From Narthecium ossifragum (Eukaryota > Streptophyta > Magnoliopsida > Dioscoreales > Nartheciaceae), in NCBI GenBank assembly GCA_963920575.1, contig OY986968.1, positions 1,751,001 to 1,815,000 of the forward strand: 64,000 bases of DNA. The letters are read 5' to 3'. The notes beneath the pieces are model-generated. The model was not told the origin of the DNA and searched no databases. It saw nothing but the letters and a program-made list of their open reading frames with translations. Position 1 is the stretch's first letter; the number at the start of each line of letters is the position of its first letter. This document shows, piece after piece, positions 46,901-60,400 of the stretch. Both the position numbers and the translations under genes were made by a program.

Positions 46901-49900
46901 AGGTGCAGATGTTTGCCTCTTTGGCATGTATGTACAGGAATATGGTGCAGAATGTGCATTCCCTAATCAGAGGCATGTCTGTCTGTCATATATCGATTCG
47001 GTCAAGCATTTCAGGCCTGATGTCAAGGCTATCACTGGAGAGGCCCTGCGTACATTTGTATATCATGAAATTCTGGTGAGATTTTGAGTTTTTTTTTTAC
47101 CAATTTCCATGGTCATTTATCTTTTATGTTGCTGTTAAAAGCATGTCATTATGTTTTCAGCCTGAATTTGTGCAATTATGTTTCATGTCTCTTCTAAGAA
47201 TAGATAAACACATTGGAACATAACGAACTTCTTCATCTATTTATGTTCCACCAGATAGGGTATCTAGATTACTGCAAGAAAAGGGGTTTTATTAGCTGCT
47301 ATATATGGGCTTGCCCACCAGTGAAGGGAGATAATTATATCCTCTACTGCCATCCTGATACACAGAAGATGCCGAAACCAGATAAGCTTCGAGATTGGTG
47401 AGTCTCTACTCTGGGAATGTACGTCAGTTAGAAGCTACTTGCACCCCCCTTTGTCTTACTCTGGTATAAATCTTCTCATCAGGTATCGAGCAATAATAAA
47501 AAAAGCTGTGAAAGAGAGTATTGTGGTGGATCACTCTAATTTATATGACCAATTTTTCGTGAAAAGAAAAGAAAGCAAGGCCAACGTAACTGCAGCTCGC
47601 TTGCCGTATTTTGAGAGCGACCACTGGCCAGGAGAAGCAGAGAAGCTACTTCGGAAGGATGGGAGCATACCTGAAAAGAAAGGGGCGAAGGCAGCAACTG
47701 AAAGAGCCATAAGGGCTGCCAAACGCGATGCTTCGATACAAAATCAAAAGGATACTTTATTAATGCATCAGGTGAAGATTTTTTATTTTTTTTTGAATGT
47801 CTCATATGAGTGGTACTATCTGTATTTGCTACCTTTGGCTCCAGTTGGTTCCAAGTTATTTTTCTTTTGTAGTGTTTTTTTTGAATTGAGTTCTAGAAAG
47901 TACGTTTTGCTTATTCAAGGGACTTGATAAATTCCATAGCGTGAAATGTTATGCACAAGTATGTTTATGCAGTATTTTTACTTCTAACTGTCTATTTATT
48001 TGTCCTTCTCGAGAATATAAGTTTGCATGATTAAACACTAATTAGTTCCTTGAAAAGGATAATCGAGTGAGTACCATAAAGATGAATTTATGCTCATGTA
48101 TTTGAAAATATCCATTTCGAGTATTGCACTGCCCTTCAAAATGGTTTTCTATTGAAATTTAACCTATTATGTTGTAAAACAGTCTGCTCGACAAATAAAC
48201 TTCGCAGCTTATAGCTAAACAGAATGAATGTGGCTATCCTTTTCAATTGCTTTTTTCTTCTCCTATTTACTGATGTTTCTTCAGGATACGTCCTTCTGAT
48301 TGTTTTATAGATACAAAAGTCCAGAAGACAAGTCCTTTGAACTTTATGATCTGAAGAAGCTTGAACCAGTCAAAATTGTGAATCTAGTGCTGTAGTAATT
48401 AAATCAGCTCGAAAGAGCCCAAATGCAGGCCGGGAGTTCCTCCTGTGAAATAGGTTCTGTGAAATTGGATGCCAAACTGCCTGGCGTCTATCTACACAGA
48501 ACTGATTTCCTGAGCTTTAGATTGTGGAATATCTCGTTCATACTCCTTGTTATGTGATATGACTTTTCATCTGGTCATCAGTGCATAAGCTGATACACTC
48601 CATCTCAAATATGCAGTGATGGCCAACATTTCATCAGCATCCAGAGTTTCCATGTTATCAACATCCTCGCTGGCATTAAGTTTTTGCCCTTTTAGTTTTG
48701 TATTTTCCTAGAAGTTTGAGTGGTTTGCTTGTAGTTTGATAGCCAATTACTTGAGCTAATAAGACAATGATTTTCCAGTTCCCTATTCGAAAGTTATTTA
48801 ACCATAATATCATCTACCTGACTATTGTTTTTTATCATTTCCTACAGCTTGGAGAATTTCTCCGGCCAACAAAGGAAGACTTTCTCATGGTACACTTATG
48901 CTATTTTTGTAAGCATTGTTGTCGGCCCATCACAAACGGAACACTTTGGGCGTGCAAAGTCTGCAAAAGTTTTCGTCTCTGTGAAAAGTAAGCCTTGTCC
49001 AGTACATGTATGAATATTGAAGCTATCATTCATAATTTTAGGAAAAGAGAATGCTCTGTTTACTGTACAAGTGTATGATATCATGCCTCCCGATAACTGT
49101 TGTCACGTGTTTATATTTGTTTCTAGCTATTTAATTTTTCTGGCAGCATCATTTTTAGATTGAATTGCTTGTAATCAGTGTTCTTTGTGATCTCGGAGAA
49201 CTTCTATTGTGATTTATTGACTGGGTTATATATGTTGAAAGAATATGGAATTTAGTTCTCTGCTTGAAAAGCTTGCTACTATGGTATGATGATTGGAGCA
49301 AATACAAATGATGCTGGTTTATCTTTCTCTGTTTCGCTGCGCACATCACTGAGTTAATTGTTGGATATCTGATAGAAAGCTCACTGTAGCTGGTTATGCT
49401 TTATGCAGCTGTTATGATACGGAGAAGAACCTTGAAGAGAAGGATAGACACCGTGGTCATGGGAAAGAAAAGCACCCATTCTACATGGTTAGTATCTACT
49501 AAGACTTGTGTGCTAGTTATGCTTTGTGACCTTTTTCTTTAATTTTTCATGCCCTTTTCAGGTCGAAACGGAAAACCTTCCTGCAGATACTGATGATAAA
49601 GATGACACCATACATAGCAAAATCTTTGACACCAGGATGAAATTTCTGAGCATTTGTCAAGAAAACCATTACCAGTTTGATACCCTTCGTAGAGCAAAGC
49701 ACTCTACTATGATGGTTCTTTATCACCTGCATAATCCATGTGCACCAGCCTTCAAAACCTCATGTACTCTTTGTTTTGATGACATTGAAGCTGCTCAGGG
49801 CTGGCATTGCATGATTTGCTCTGATTATGATATATGTGATTCTTGCCATGAAAAGGAAGGTGGTGTTCAACATGATCATGAGTTGGTTAGGTACTTCTCC

Positions 49901-50557
49901 AAGACCAATCATGATATCCTGCAGAACAAATATAGTGAACGAAATCAAGCTTTGAAGGTATTTCTTTTTGTTAAGCTTGTTGTATTTTACGGTAATTTAA
50001 ACACGATCAGGACACTAACTAAATGTCCTAGATGGAAATAATTCTCTATCAAGTTGATTCTTTTGTTTCCTGTGAATTATTTAATCTGTTCAACTTCTCT
50101 AACCACCCATACAGTTCCTTTTCTGACTATTTTAGCACCACACTTGTTTGTTGATCAACAGACCCTGCTAGATCTTGTGGTGCATGCTTCAAAATGCTTT
50201 GGTTATGGCTGCGGTTCTCGAGACTGCCGTAAAATCAAAGAACTCTTCCATCATGGTAAACATTGTCAGACCCGTTGCAGGGGAGGTTGTGGGCCTTGCA
50301 AAAGGATGTGGATCATTCTGAAGATGCACGCTCGCACTTGTAAAGATTCAGATTGCTGTGTGCCTCGATGCATGTGTGTATATTCCCTTATCCCTATTGC
50401 TTTGTTTTTCTTTCTGAGGCTTGGCTAATGATTGCTTGATAACTTCAGGGATATAAAAGAGTTCATTAACAAAACGGACAGCGTGAATCCAAGTTTTAGT
50501 ACAGTGATCAATGAAGTACATTGTTTCAGTCCTTCACTTGAAAGGAGGATATACTAA
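40906..50557 (+). CDS. p300/CBP-type histone acetyltransferase (plant HAC family)
   Basis: It acetylates histones in the nucleus as a transcriptional co-activator. Inferred coding exons: 40906-41066, 41378-41486, 42271-42571, 42651-42986, 43147-44573, 45225-45545, 45631-45909, 46643-46771, 46875-47075, 47255-47397, 47483-47771, 48848-48987, 49409-49487, 49562-49957, 50162-50373 and 50449-50557. They total 4632 nt (1543 residues). Order: Gln/Ser-rich N-terminus; TAZ zinc finger (about 490-562, [15 protein letters not shown]); PHD-like Cys cluster (about 797-922, [18 protein letters not shown]); KAT11 catalytic domain (about 979-1232, with [12 protein letters not shown] and [10 protein letters not shown]); two ZZ fingers (about 1245-1310 and 1373-1411); C-terminal TAZ (about 1438-1508). 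The ATG exon begins at 40889; a 5' non-coding exon probably ends near 39302. The last exon diverges from the family after CVPRC. Confidence 0.93.
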
Positions 50558-52631
50558 CTTAGAAGATTGCTGAGGTAATAGTCAAGATGAAGCAAAGACA
50601 AACCAAGGTTGTCTTGTGGATTTTGTATCAACTGTAAAGATGACTCCCTAGTGCAGCTGAACAAAGACTTGGTGAATTCATTACTCACAGTAAATTAAGA
50701 GGTCATCCCTGCGAAGCCAGAGTTTGTTTGCAGATTTTTGCTGGGCTGAAATAACTATGGTAGATGCGAGGAGATCTGATTTTACAATAATGCAGGCTTA
50801 ACGCAGAGGATGAAACAGAAGCTGAAATTTGGCTTCGAAGGTACATTATATTACATACAGCAACTCAAGAAAAGATTCTGGGGGAACGATCTATGATCCC
50901 CATAATTGTTGCATTCTTTTTCATGTCACTAATAATTTCAATTCTTTGTTTATAGTGTTTACATCAATAAAATGAGAATTCTTCTGTCAAATATCAGTTT
51001 ATTGGGTCAACAGTTTTTTCAATCTCTTGGTTACTTATATGGTTCCTTTCTATTTTTGGAATTCCTTAATTAGATTATCTTGGTGATGAGTGTTGCAAAG
51101 ATGATTCTCTTTTTTCAAGCAACAATGGATGATTGGATAGTCCTATCTTTACACTGGGTTGCTTAATTGGATTGGAGGATTCTCTTTTTTTTCTTTAAAC
51201 TTTAAACTGTGTGAGGGGGCATGGGCCCACATCTAGTGTATTTATTATAGGTGTCATCTGTTCTGTTTTACTTATATTCATGTGTAGAAAAGTGGAGGAC
51301 AACAACAATCACATTATTATATAATGTCAACACCAAAAGATATGAAAAGAAGAAAGAATCTAACTAGCATCAGTCCTTATACGTTTAAAACTAACGCTCT
51401 CTCTCACGATGGCCCCACCATTACCAACCAGGAGACCCTAGCTCATCGATTAGCATAGATTCATAGGAGATAGGACTGCCATGAATTGAAACAGCATAGT
51501 GATAGAGGTCCCTTGATGAGAGTGCAAAGCTAAAGTCACCTCAAATGGAGTGCCAATCTCGTCTATTTATGTATGTATGTAGTTCAGTAGTTGCATGAGC
51601 ATAATAATAAGACACACGACCTTTTTATCTATCACTGATCGGAGAGCCGCAGCTCTATACATTGATGCCAGAGTAGCTCCAGTATCATAGACACTCCAAT
51701 ACTCCATAGAGCCATAGAGCCATAGAGGGGTGGGTAATCAATGCCAATGCCTTCATAAATCATTCATTCGTTCAGAAGAAGAAAAGCATTCTCTGCTCTG
51801 TAAGAAAAAAAGATTGCATCATTATTTATGAACTATCATATTGAAATGACCCCTACAATCACCATCCAAGGTGGAAGCAAATTGCTTCCCCCACCGCCGC
51901 CGCCGCCGCCCCCTGCCCCCCTCTGAGCTCTGACACCCCCATTGTCCTGTCCCCCACCCCTGAACTTTACTCTGTTATACCCTTTGTGGTTTTTTTTCTT
52001 TCTCTTTCTCTTTTGTTTAATTCCCCTCCCCTTCTTTTTTTGTGAGTCCCTTTTTTTTCTTTTTTTTTTCAGTTTTGTTTATTTTTTTTTTAAAAAAAAA
52101 TTTTAATCAGCTTTTTTTTTATTTTTTTTTTGGAAAGGAATCGGGGGTCCTTCTTTGATGAAAAGAAGGGGGAGATAAGGGGGACTGGGGGAGGGGAAAA
52201 GTGGATGGGGGGCATAAGGGGAAAAGAGAGCGTGGGCCGGAAGGCGAAGTCATGATTTTGGTGTACTTTGGCTAAAACTAAATCCAAGTTTTGTGCTACC
52301 AATTTTGTTTTGTTCCTTTCTAATATATAAGTTTTGCTTGCGTATTTTCCAAACAACAGTGATATTATATTATTCAGCAAAATAATTCATTTTTCCCACT
52401 TTGGGGGGCACAAGCCCACAATACTGAACTTAAGCATGCATAAGTTCTAGCTATTAAAGAATAAATAAAAGCATTTTAAACAAATGATTTGGAAGTTGGA
52501 ACGTTTCATCATCTGCTTTCATATTTCACAAACAAAAACAATCCACCTACAAGAAAAGATGAAAAGCTATTCATCCATATAGACATGAGTGACCAAAACA
52601 AGAACATGGCACTATCACTGCTCTTTCCTAA
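50558..52631. other. HAC 3' flank and intergenic region
   Basis: The first few hundred bases are likely HAC 3' untranslated sequence. A short CCG repeat lies at 51891-51912. T-rich low-complexity sequence fills 51985-52135. I see no gene. Confidence 0.5.
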
Positions 52632-54420
52632 CTACAACACTAGAGCAAGAAGAAACACCACCACCAGTTCTTGCACTAGCATCAGCCACCAAAACCCTTT
52701 GATAGAAGAACCAGAGAACCCAATAGAGGCAAGAAAACCACCAGAATTATACTGATCCTGGCTTCCATTGCCCCCCTTGTTGTCATCTGCAGCTGAATCA
52801 TACTTAGGAGCCTCTTTTACATCATGCTTGCACCTCTGCAGACTAACTGGCAAGTTCTCTGTAGCCATTCCTTCAGCAGTGTAACAAAGACTTGGGTTAT
52901 TCAAAGCAGCAAATCTCCTCCCCATCCTCTCATAAAAACCTTCAGAAAACACCACTTCTCCTGTCAAATTGTTGCCACTGAGATATAGAGCATTGAGAGA
53001 AGCCAATTTTCCAAATTTTTGAGGTACAACTCCAGTAAGGTGGTTGTTGTCCAATGCCAAGAATCTCAATCTCTCCAGCCCTGCAATAGATTCTGGAATA
53101 CTTCCACTCAACTCCATGTTGGACAAATCCAATGTTGCTAGACTCCTTAGATTCTCCCATTTTATCTCCATAAGATCCCCACCTAATGGATTGTTGGATA
53201 GTATCATGTCTTCAACTGCAACCATGTCCTGAAGAGTGTGAATTAGCCCACCAGATAAGTTGTTGTGCCTGAGGTCTAAAAGAGTGAGAGCTTTTAGCTT
53301 GCCAAGCTCAGTAGGCAGCTTTCCATTGAAGAAGTTGTGACTCAAGTCAAGCTTTATGAGTGATTGAAGACACCCAATAGACGAAGGCAGCGGTCCTGCG
53401 AGCCAATTCCTACTGAGATCGAGGATCAGGAGCTCAGTCATGTTGCTGCAAAAATAAGCCGGAATCTGGCCAGATAATTGATTGCCGGAGACCACCAGAC
53501 GTTTCAACTGGACTAAGCCGGCGAGTTCTCGAGGCAATTCGCCACTCAATGCATTGTCAACTAGCACTAGAGATTGGAGATTTCTCAGCCGGCCAAGCGA
53601 CGGCGGGAGTGGGCCAGTGAGGCCTGAATTTGATCTGAATTCTAAGGTTTCTAAGCTACCAGCAAGCTTCTCCCAGTCCAGAGATGGCATGGTGGTTGGT
53701 TGGTGGATTGAAGAGAAACAATTGTAGATTGACAGGGTCTTCAGATGAGTGAGCACGGCGAGGCTCTCGCTGAACTTGGCATCCGGCGAACATGGTAGGG
53801 AGTTATCGAGAAAAGGGCCGATGTCTATGCTAGTAACATACCAGAATCCATTGAAGATGTCACAGGAGATGCCCTGTAACAAGAATTCAAGAAGTTTAGA
53901 CAACAGTACAAGATAGGAATGTAACAGTAAAATCAAACAATATATAGTTTTTGAAGTATTGATCAATGCTAAGAATGTGATGCAATCAAAAAGTAAAAGT
54001 TCTTGTTGCTCCCCTCTTGAATCGAATTGTGTGCGAAAAGTATGAACAAATTATAGGGTCAATACTCTAAAATCAATCATAATAAAAAGATCTCCTCACA
54101 AACTAGTTGCCATCAGGATGAACTCCATGAATGCTGAATTTTACAGCTAAAACAATGTAATAGTAAGACAATAGGAGTGTGTCTAAGAGAAGCTTAATAC
54201 AGAGAGTTTTTCTTATAAAAACCTGTATGGGTGTCCATCCACAAGGGTCTGGATAGAGCTCCGAGCCATTCCAACCGTCGCCGGTGAAACCCCGGATTAC
54301 CGAATGCAGAGCAAGAAGCTCTGCATTCTCCATTGGAGCCATGGGAACCTCTGTATCACAGGATACATTGCAGAAGAGTAGCAGAAATAGAAGACATTGG
54401 GTTGCAAGGATGCTTCTCAT
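52632..54420 (-). CDS. LRR protein, Piriformospora indica-insensitive protein 2-like
   Basis: Extracellular leucine-rich-repeat protein related to PII-2, implicated in plant responses to root endophytes. There are two exons: 54223-54420 (66 codons) and 52632-53873 (414 codons). The join reads CGWTPIQ|GISCDIFNGFW, giving 479 residues. The N-terminus is a signal peptide (CLLFLLLFCNVSC), followed by the LRR N-terminal cap WNGSELYPDPCGW and CSPDAKF. About ten plant-type LRRs (LxxLxLSxNxLxGxIP) run from about residue 120 to 385. A Cys-containing C-cap (NNPSLCYTAEG), a low-complexity spacer and a final hydrophobic stretch (WWLMLVQELVVVFLLALVL) suggest GPI or membrane attachment. There is no kinase domain. 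Confidence 0.92.
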
Positions 54421-57410
54421 GGGTAATTTCAGAAGAGTAATCCAAGATCAAGAACTCCAAGAGAAGCTTGAAACCAGAGACTTGGATGGAGAACAGAGTT
54501 TGAAATCTATAGAAGAGCCACCATAAGATATCTAGCAATCCAAGAGGAAAACCATAGAAAACCCTTTAAAGAAAAACTGAAAAGAGATCCAAAAGGCACC
54601 TTTTCCAATGGCTAAACCAAGAAAAATATAGAATTTAAGATTCATAGTGAAGCATAGCTTTCAAGCAACCGAGATTTTTTTAAAATTTATGTAGACAGAA
54701 ACAAAAAACCAAGATTACGACAGAGAAAACTCCAACCCAAGAGAGAGCAAAAGGGTATTCACTATTATGGCTTTTGGATTCAAAAAGAATCCAAAAAGAA
54801 GAGAGCATCAACAAAAGGAAAGAATCCGATGATGGATAATGGGTTCTTTCCCTGAGCCTATATTTGGGCTACCAAAGAAAGGGAGGGAGAATTTGGTATC
54901 AAAAGAACAGAGCTTTCCAATGGCCAATGCAAAAAGCCAGAGAGACCCACCCAAAACAGAGTACAGAACAATGGAGAAAAAAGAAGAGAATGGATAGACG
55001 GCTCTTTCTCACAGCATCAGAAGATAAGATATGATGATGCTTGTTTATAGCAATGACTGATATGATAGATTGGAAAGATAGAAGAAGCTTTTTTTTTAGA
55101 GAGAGAGAGAGTGTGTGTGTGTGTGTGAGATAATGTCAATGAGAACAAATAACAAAAAGTGAGGTGAAAGAAAAGGAAGCAGAGCAGGGAAGAGATGTGT
55201 GTAAGTGTTGTGTACTTTAGCTGTTGGGATTTTAAACTGCCATTATTTATGTTTCTTTTTTACAGGCAAGTAACTAGCTTTTTTTTTTGTCTTTAATCTT
55301 TTTGGGGTCTCATATGTTTCTTTTTGAGGATTATTAGGGTTGGGTAGTAGAGAGGAGAGAAGAAGTTACGAGAGGGAGGTAGATGGAATGAGCCAAGATA
55401 TGAGACTAGATGAGGGAGAGAGGGGACCATTTGGCTATGCATGTGATTACATGCAAAATGCATGTTAGCCTTGTGGTTCCGTTCCTCTCTCTTTTGGCCC
55501 CTTGTTTCTCTCTTTAGATTTCTTCCTTCACTTCTGTCCCCAAATCTTTTGCTAAACTCTGCTAGATTGGCTTGATTCAAATAAATGCTATTCAATAGGA
55601 TGATCACTAAAAAACACCAACTTCAGCAGCAGGACTTTTGCAAGAGAGGTCTATCTGGATGGATGGATGGATGGATGGATGGAGAAGATTGCAATATAAA
55701 CAAAAGCCTGATTCTGCTAGTACATGGTATGGAGGCCTCTGAAACAAATTAAGAACATCACCCACAACCTCATTCAACCTCACAATTCATCTGCCCAATC
55801 TCCCTATTCAGGCTTTGATACCATTCAAGACCGAAAATCTGGTTGTTTTCGGAGAAAGAAAAAAAAATGTGATCTTAGATCATAGCAATCTGATGAGAGA
55901 TGGACTGTCAGCGGCGACTGGGCTTGTTAACGACGACCCACTCATCGAGGCGCGCTGAAAGTCCATGGCCATGGGGTCTGGGCGATTGTTTTGTCAGTCA
56001 TGTTTTGTTACATGTAACGGGAAGACTAACCAATTTGGTTAAAGCTAGTCGGTCTTGTTACTTTTGGTCTCCTTTTTAGACCGTCCGATGTAAATAGAGT
56101 TTTTCCAATAATTTAACCTTCGGCTCATCTCATCAATAAATAAATAAATAAATAAATCTGATGAGAGATAAGCAAGCGGAACATCTACTTGGATAAATGC
56201 CAGCAAGATCATCTCATACAACTCACACCTAACTGGATCTGAGATCTGAGCATGGCGAAGCTCAAGAGGAGAGGACCACCAAACACTACCACTATCGCTC
56301 ATCCCCCCTACGGAGGCAGTCGTACCATAGGCCTCACGATTCATTAGAGCATGGACCACTCTCTCTGTCTCTGAAAAAAATAGAAAGAAAGAAAAGAAAA
56401 GGAAAAGAGAAATTATGAGGGAAAAAAGTTCCACCTCCCCTCTGTGCATTACTTTTTCGTATACTCTGTCTCACATATGTGAATGAATCTATATGTACAT
56501 GCCTCTCAGAGCTTGAGGAGTCCCTTTCCAACCCTGCTTTTTTCTTGGCTGCTTTGTTCCATCTGGACGGGCTTTGTTTTGTTTTGTAGCAGGGTGGCCA
56601 TTAAATCCTGTAACAAATTATTCTATTCGGTGGGAGGATACACAGATTGCTATCATCACCCAATCCATAATGCCTTAAGACATGCCAATGGAACTCAAAC
56701 TTTATGGTTCTATAGATTTTACCTTCCAATTGAGTCGCGACAGCGATGCAGATCCTTCATCTGATTGAACCAACTGCATCTGTTATTTGGTCTTCACCAA
56801 TGAAAAAGGATAAATAGCAAATTATAACAAGGTGATACAAATTTTGCAGCGAAGGGAAGGGTTAGATATGCCGAACCTGGGATGAAATGCACACAATTTA
56901 ACCTGATAATGGAGCATAAACTGGTAACATAGCTCTTATGTTGTTACATAAAAACGTTTTCTTCCAGAACCACCACAAAAATACAAGCAAGACATTCACA
57001 AATGTGTTAGCGCATCTGACCTGCTGGAAAGCAGCAGCAAGGGGATGTTAAAGAGGATTGAAGACCTCATTTATAACATCAATTTTTAAACCAGGAAATC
57101 TACAAACAAGCAAGTATATGAAGGCATTGGCCTAATCCGACTTCAACTGACTTTTGGGGAGTGAAAATATACCCTTGGCGCAGGGAGCCATAAATCAGAC
57201 TGCACTACAATCAATACAACCAAACAGCTTTGATGAGGTCAGCTAGCTATTACTCCTAAAGTGAAGAATGCTAACGATACAACAAACCCTAGATAACAAC
57301 CAGCAGCTTTAGTAGACATATAAAGAGAGTCCACACCATAAAATACAAGGTACACATCTAGAAGCAGGCCTCAATAGACTAAAAATTCGGTCGGAGTTGC
57401 TCACAGCAAG
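54421..57410. other. Intergenic region with simple repeats
   Basis: It likely contains the LRR gene promoter and leader. Simple repeats are (GA)n(GT)n at 55098-55130, (GGAT)n at 55657-55682 and (AAAT)n at 56135-56157. A minus-strand frame at 56045-56449 has no domain I recognise. No convincing gene is seen. Confidence 0.5.
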
Positions 57411-60400
57411 TCAGGTAGTAAAGAAAGTCCACAGCTTCTTTCCGATTGATGCATTGTGTTTTTCAGACTCGTCATCTGAGCTGCCATCATCATCTTCACT
57501 CCCATCCCTGGAGGGTGTCATTGGTGCCGCTGCGTCTGCTGCTTCCCCATCTACTTCATCCCCATTCTCCCCACTTTGATCGCTGAACTCAACCGACTTC
57601 ACAACAATGTCCTCATCTCGGGTGTCCTCCATCCCAAACTGTTCAAAACCACGGTACGAAAAGCCATCAGATGAGACTTCAATTAAAAAAAGCAAAATAG
57701 AACTTTTATTGCAGCATAAGTTTGAATAGCAGCCTTCTACACTAAGCATTACATAAGAATAAATTAAAACCATCCCAGACTATAAAGAAATGCCTCATCC
57801 TACCAAATTACCAATACAGGCACTAGCTATGCCTGCTGCTTTAAATCACAAGGTATAAAACGCATCCAAATCTAGTGAGCTTCAAATACGAAAAGATTAG
57901 ATTGAGCTCCTCTATCCAGCACTTTATTACTGCAAATGGTAGGTAATCGACAGACCCATCAGATGAATGTCTGAAATGAAGGTTCTATGCACAGTGATAA
58001 TTCCAAAGTGGCTGATTCAGCTAAAAACTTACATCAAGAGAAGAAGGCAAAAAAGATGGTTTTACCCGGACAATCTTCTGAGATGATATCTGATGAACTT
58101 CAACGACACTTTCAACCACGTTTCTTTGCAATTTGTTCCCTGTTGCCTCCCTTTCACCATCAAAACCAGATGAAAGCCCATCCCCATGTGAGGGCCTTGA
58201 TGTTCCTTCTTCATCATCACCACCAACCTCCATGAAATGGCGTTCAGGAGAATGCTTTCCTGTATTTGGTCCTCTAGGATGATCATTCATTGCTTGAGCC
58301 ACCGCAGCTGTGCTTGCACTGATGCAACATTAACATCCAAACTTGACATGAGTGTTGCTACAAGTTTAAATTGCAAATATAGGAAAAATGACGAAGAGGA
58401 TTTCCATAAACACTAGATATTGTGATGCAATCATCTGTTCAGACAGGGCTCCAGCAGATCATTTAGAAACTGGAACACAGTAGCAAGAAGCTGCCTAGAT
58501 ATTCTTATGGGCAGAATTGAATGCATCAGATTTTCACACAAGGAAGTTCAATAAACAATAATGCGAAAGCTTGTGACAGATCATTCAGATTTCAGAGAAC
58601 TGGATAAGAACAGTAAAAATCTGTCTAGATATTCTTATAATCACCATAGACTGCATGAGGTTTTCACGAAGCAATAGCAACAAAAGAAAATGCTCAATCT
58701 AGTAACATTGAACATTATGCACATTCAGGTGACGCCTTACATTGTAGAGCGTCTAAAGTTGTAACGCTTTTCTCCGGGAGTCTGCATCCCAGCTGCAGAG
58801 GTTTGCCGCCGTTTGCGTCGCCCTCCATGCGAGACACTATCGGAACGTGCTTCACTATCCTCTGCATCCAACTCACTAGCAGCCATTGAAGTGTTCGCCG
58901 GTCGCTTCCTCTGCCTTGCCCTTGTTGCAACTTGGCCGGCATGAACTGAATCTCCCTGACTATCTTCAAGGATGCTCAATGAATCTTTAGAACCACCATT
59001 TGGTTGTGCACCGTTATTCCCATCAGATGTCCCCAGTATGGCTTTGGCATCTTCAACCACTGCCTTCATAGTACGAGTTCTCTTGATTGATTTAAGCCTA
59101 TCTTTCCTGGCAGGTTGGCGCCTTCTCTGTTTCGATGGTTGACGCTGGGAATCACCTTCAGGAGCTAAGGAAGATTCCTCCATATTGTGTTCATCAGTAG
59201 AGGGAATCACAATCTCGGCTTCTATCTCTCGGATGCCATTATCTGTCTGAACCTCGATGATTTCTATGTAATTATCATCTATCCCAAAAGATGATTCTCG
59301 CTCCTCACCAATTTTATCAATCCTTACTGATTCTTCGTTCTCCCTGATAGTACTGTCAAATTGGGCACGCTGGATATCAGCGGAATCGTTGGCAACGCCA
59401 AAAGAAGGTGCAGGTTCAGGCTCATGCCCAGCTTCACATGCAGAAGCTTCTTCCAGCCGTGAACTGAATAAGGTAGACTTTCCAGCCTGGCCATCCAGAG
59501 ATCGCTCAGTTTTTTGCCCAGGAGAGAAGCGAAAAAGCTTTGAACACTTTCTAAGCCATGACATGCGACTACCTGAGGCAACAGGAGAACCTGTTTGCGG
59601 AGATGTTTCAGTACCTTTAACTTTCATGTGCTCTTCCAGATATCCATCAGCAAGACTTGGCAAAATCATATTTCCTACATCCTCGATCTCTTTCGATGGT
59701 GGAAGGCCAACAAGTTCTAATTCGCTTATTGCAACACCACAATTTTTGCAAATCTTGCACCGGTCAGCCACAGCAAGGAAATGCTCCCTCTCCTTGACAA
59801 ATTCTTCGCGCTGATCTTTCAAGTTCTTGCTAAGTGTACATAGTGTATCAATGTCTTTTCGAATATCAAGTTGGTCGACTTCAAGCTTCTTTCTGTATGT
59901 GGTGAGATACTCATTTTCCTTGTCCAGTCGATCTTGTTCAGCCTTTAACTTATGACTTATTGATTCATTTAGACTGCTTGAAGATCTGATATTATTCAGT
60001 TCGATTTCTCTTATCCTTTCAAATTCATTTTCCTTATCCTTGAGCTTCCTTTCTATTTCCTCATGCCTTTTCTGCATATCAATCTCCAGGTCATGTCTAA
60101 GACGATCAAGCTCCTGAGCAATATCAACTCGTTCTGCCCTGAGAAGCTCAAGAGCCTCCGCCCGTTCCTGAGCCATCAGGTTGTCAAAAGCTTGCTTCTT
60201 CATATCAAGTTCTTCCAACTCCCTTTCAACATCAGCTCTTGCATTCAACCTCTCATTTTTCAATCTTTCCTCCTCATTATGTCGCCATCTTTCAAACCTC
60301 TGTTTGTCATCATTAAACTGCTTCATCTCAGATTCCAATTGCACTTTCTTCTCATCCAGCACTTCCCATTCCCTCTCAAATTTCACTCTTTCCAGCCTGA

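Noticed and set aside
56045..56449. 134-codon minus-strand open frame near the (AAAT)n repeat
   Set aside because: It runs through simple repeats and T-rich text, shows no domain I recognise, and has no supporting context. Left as unassigned.
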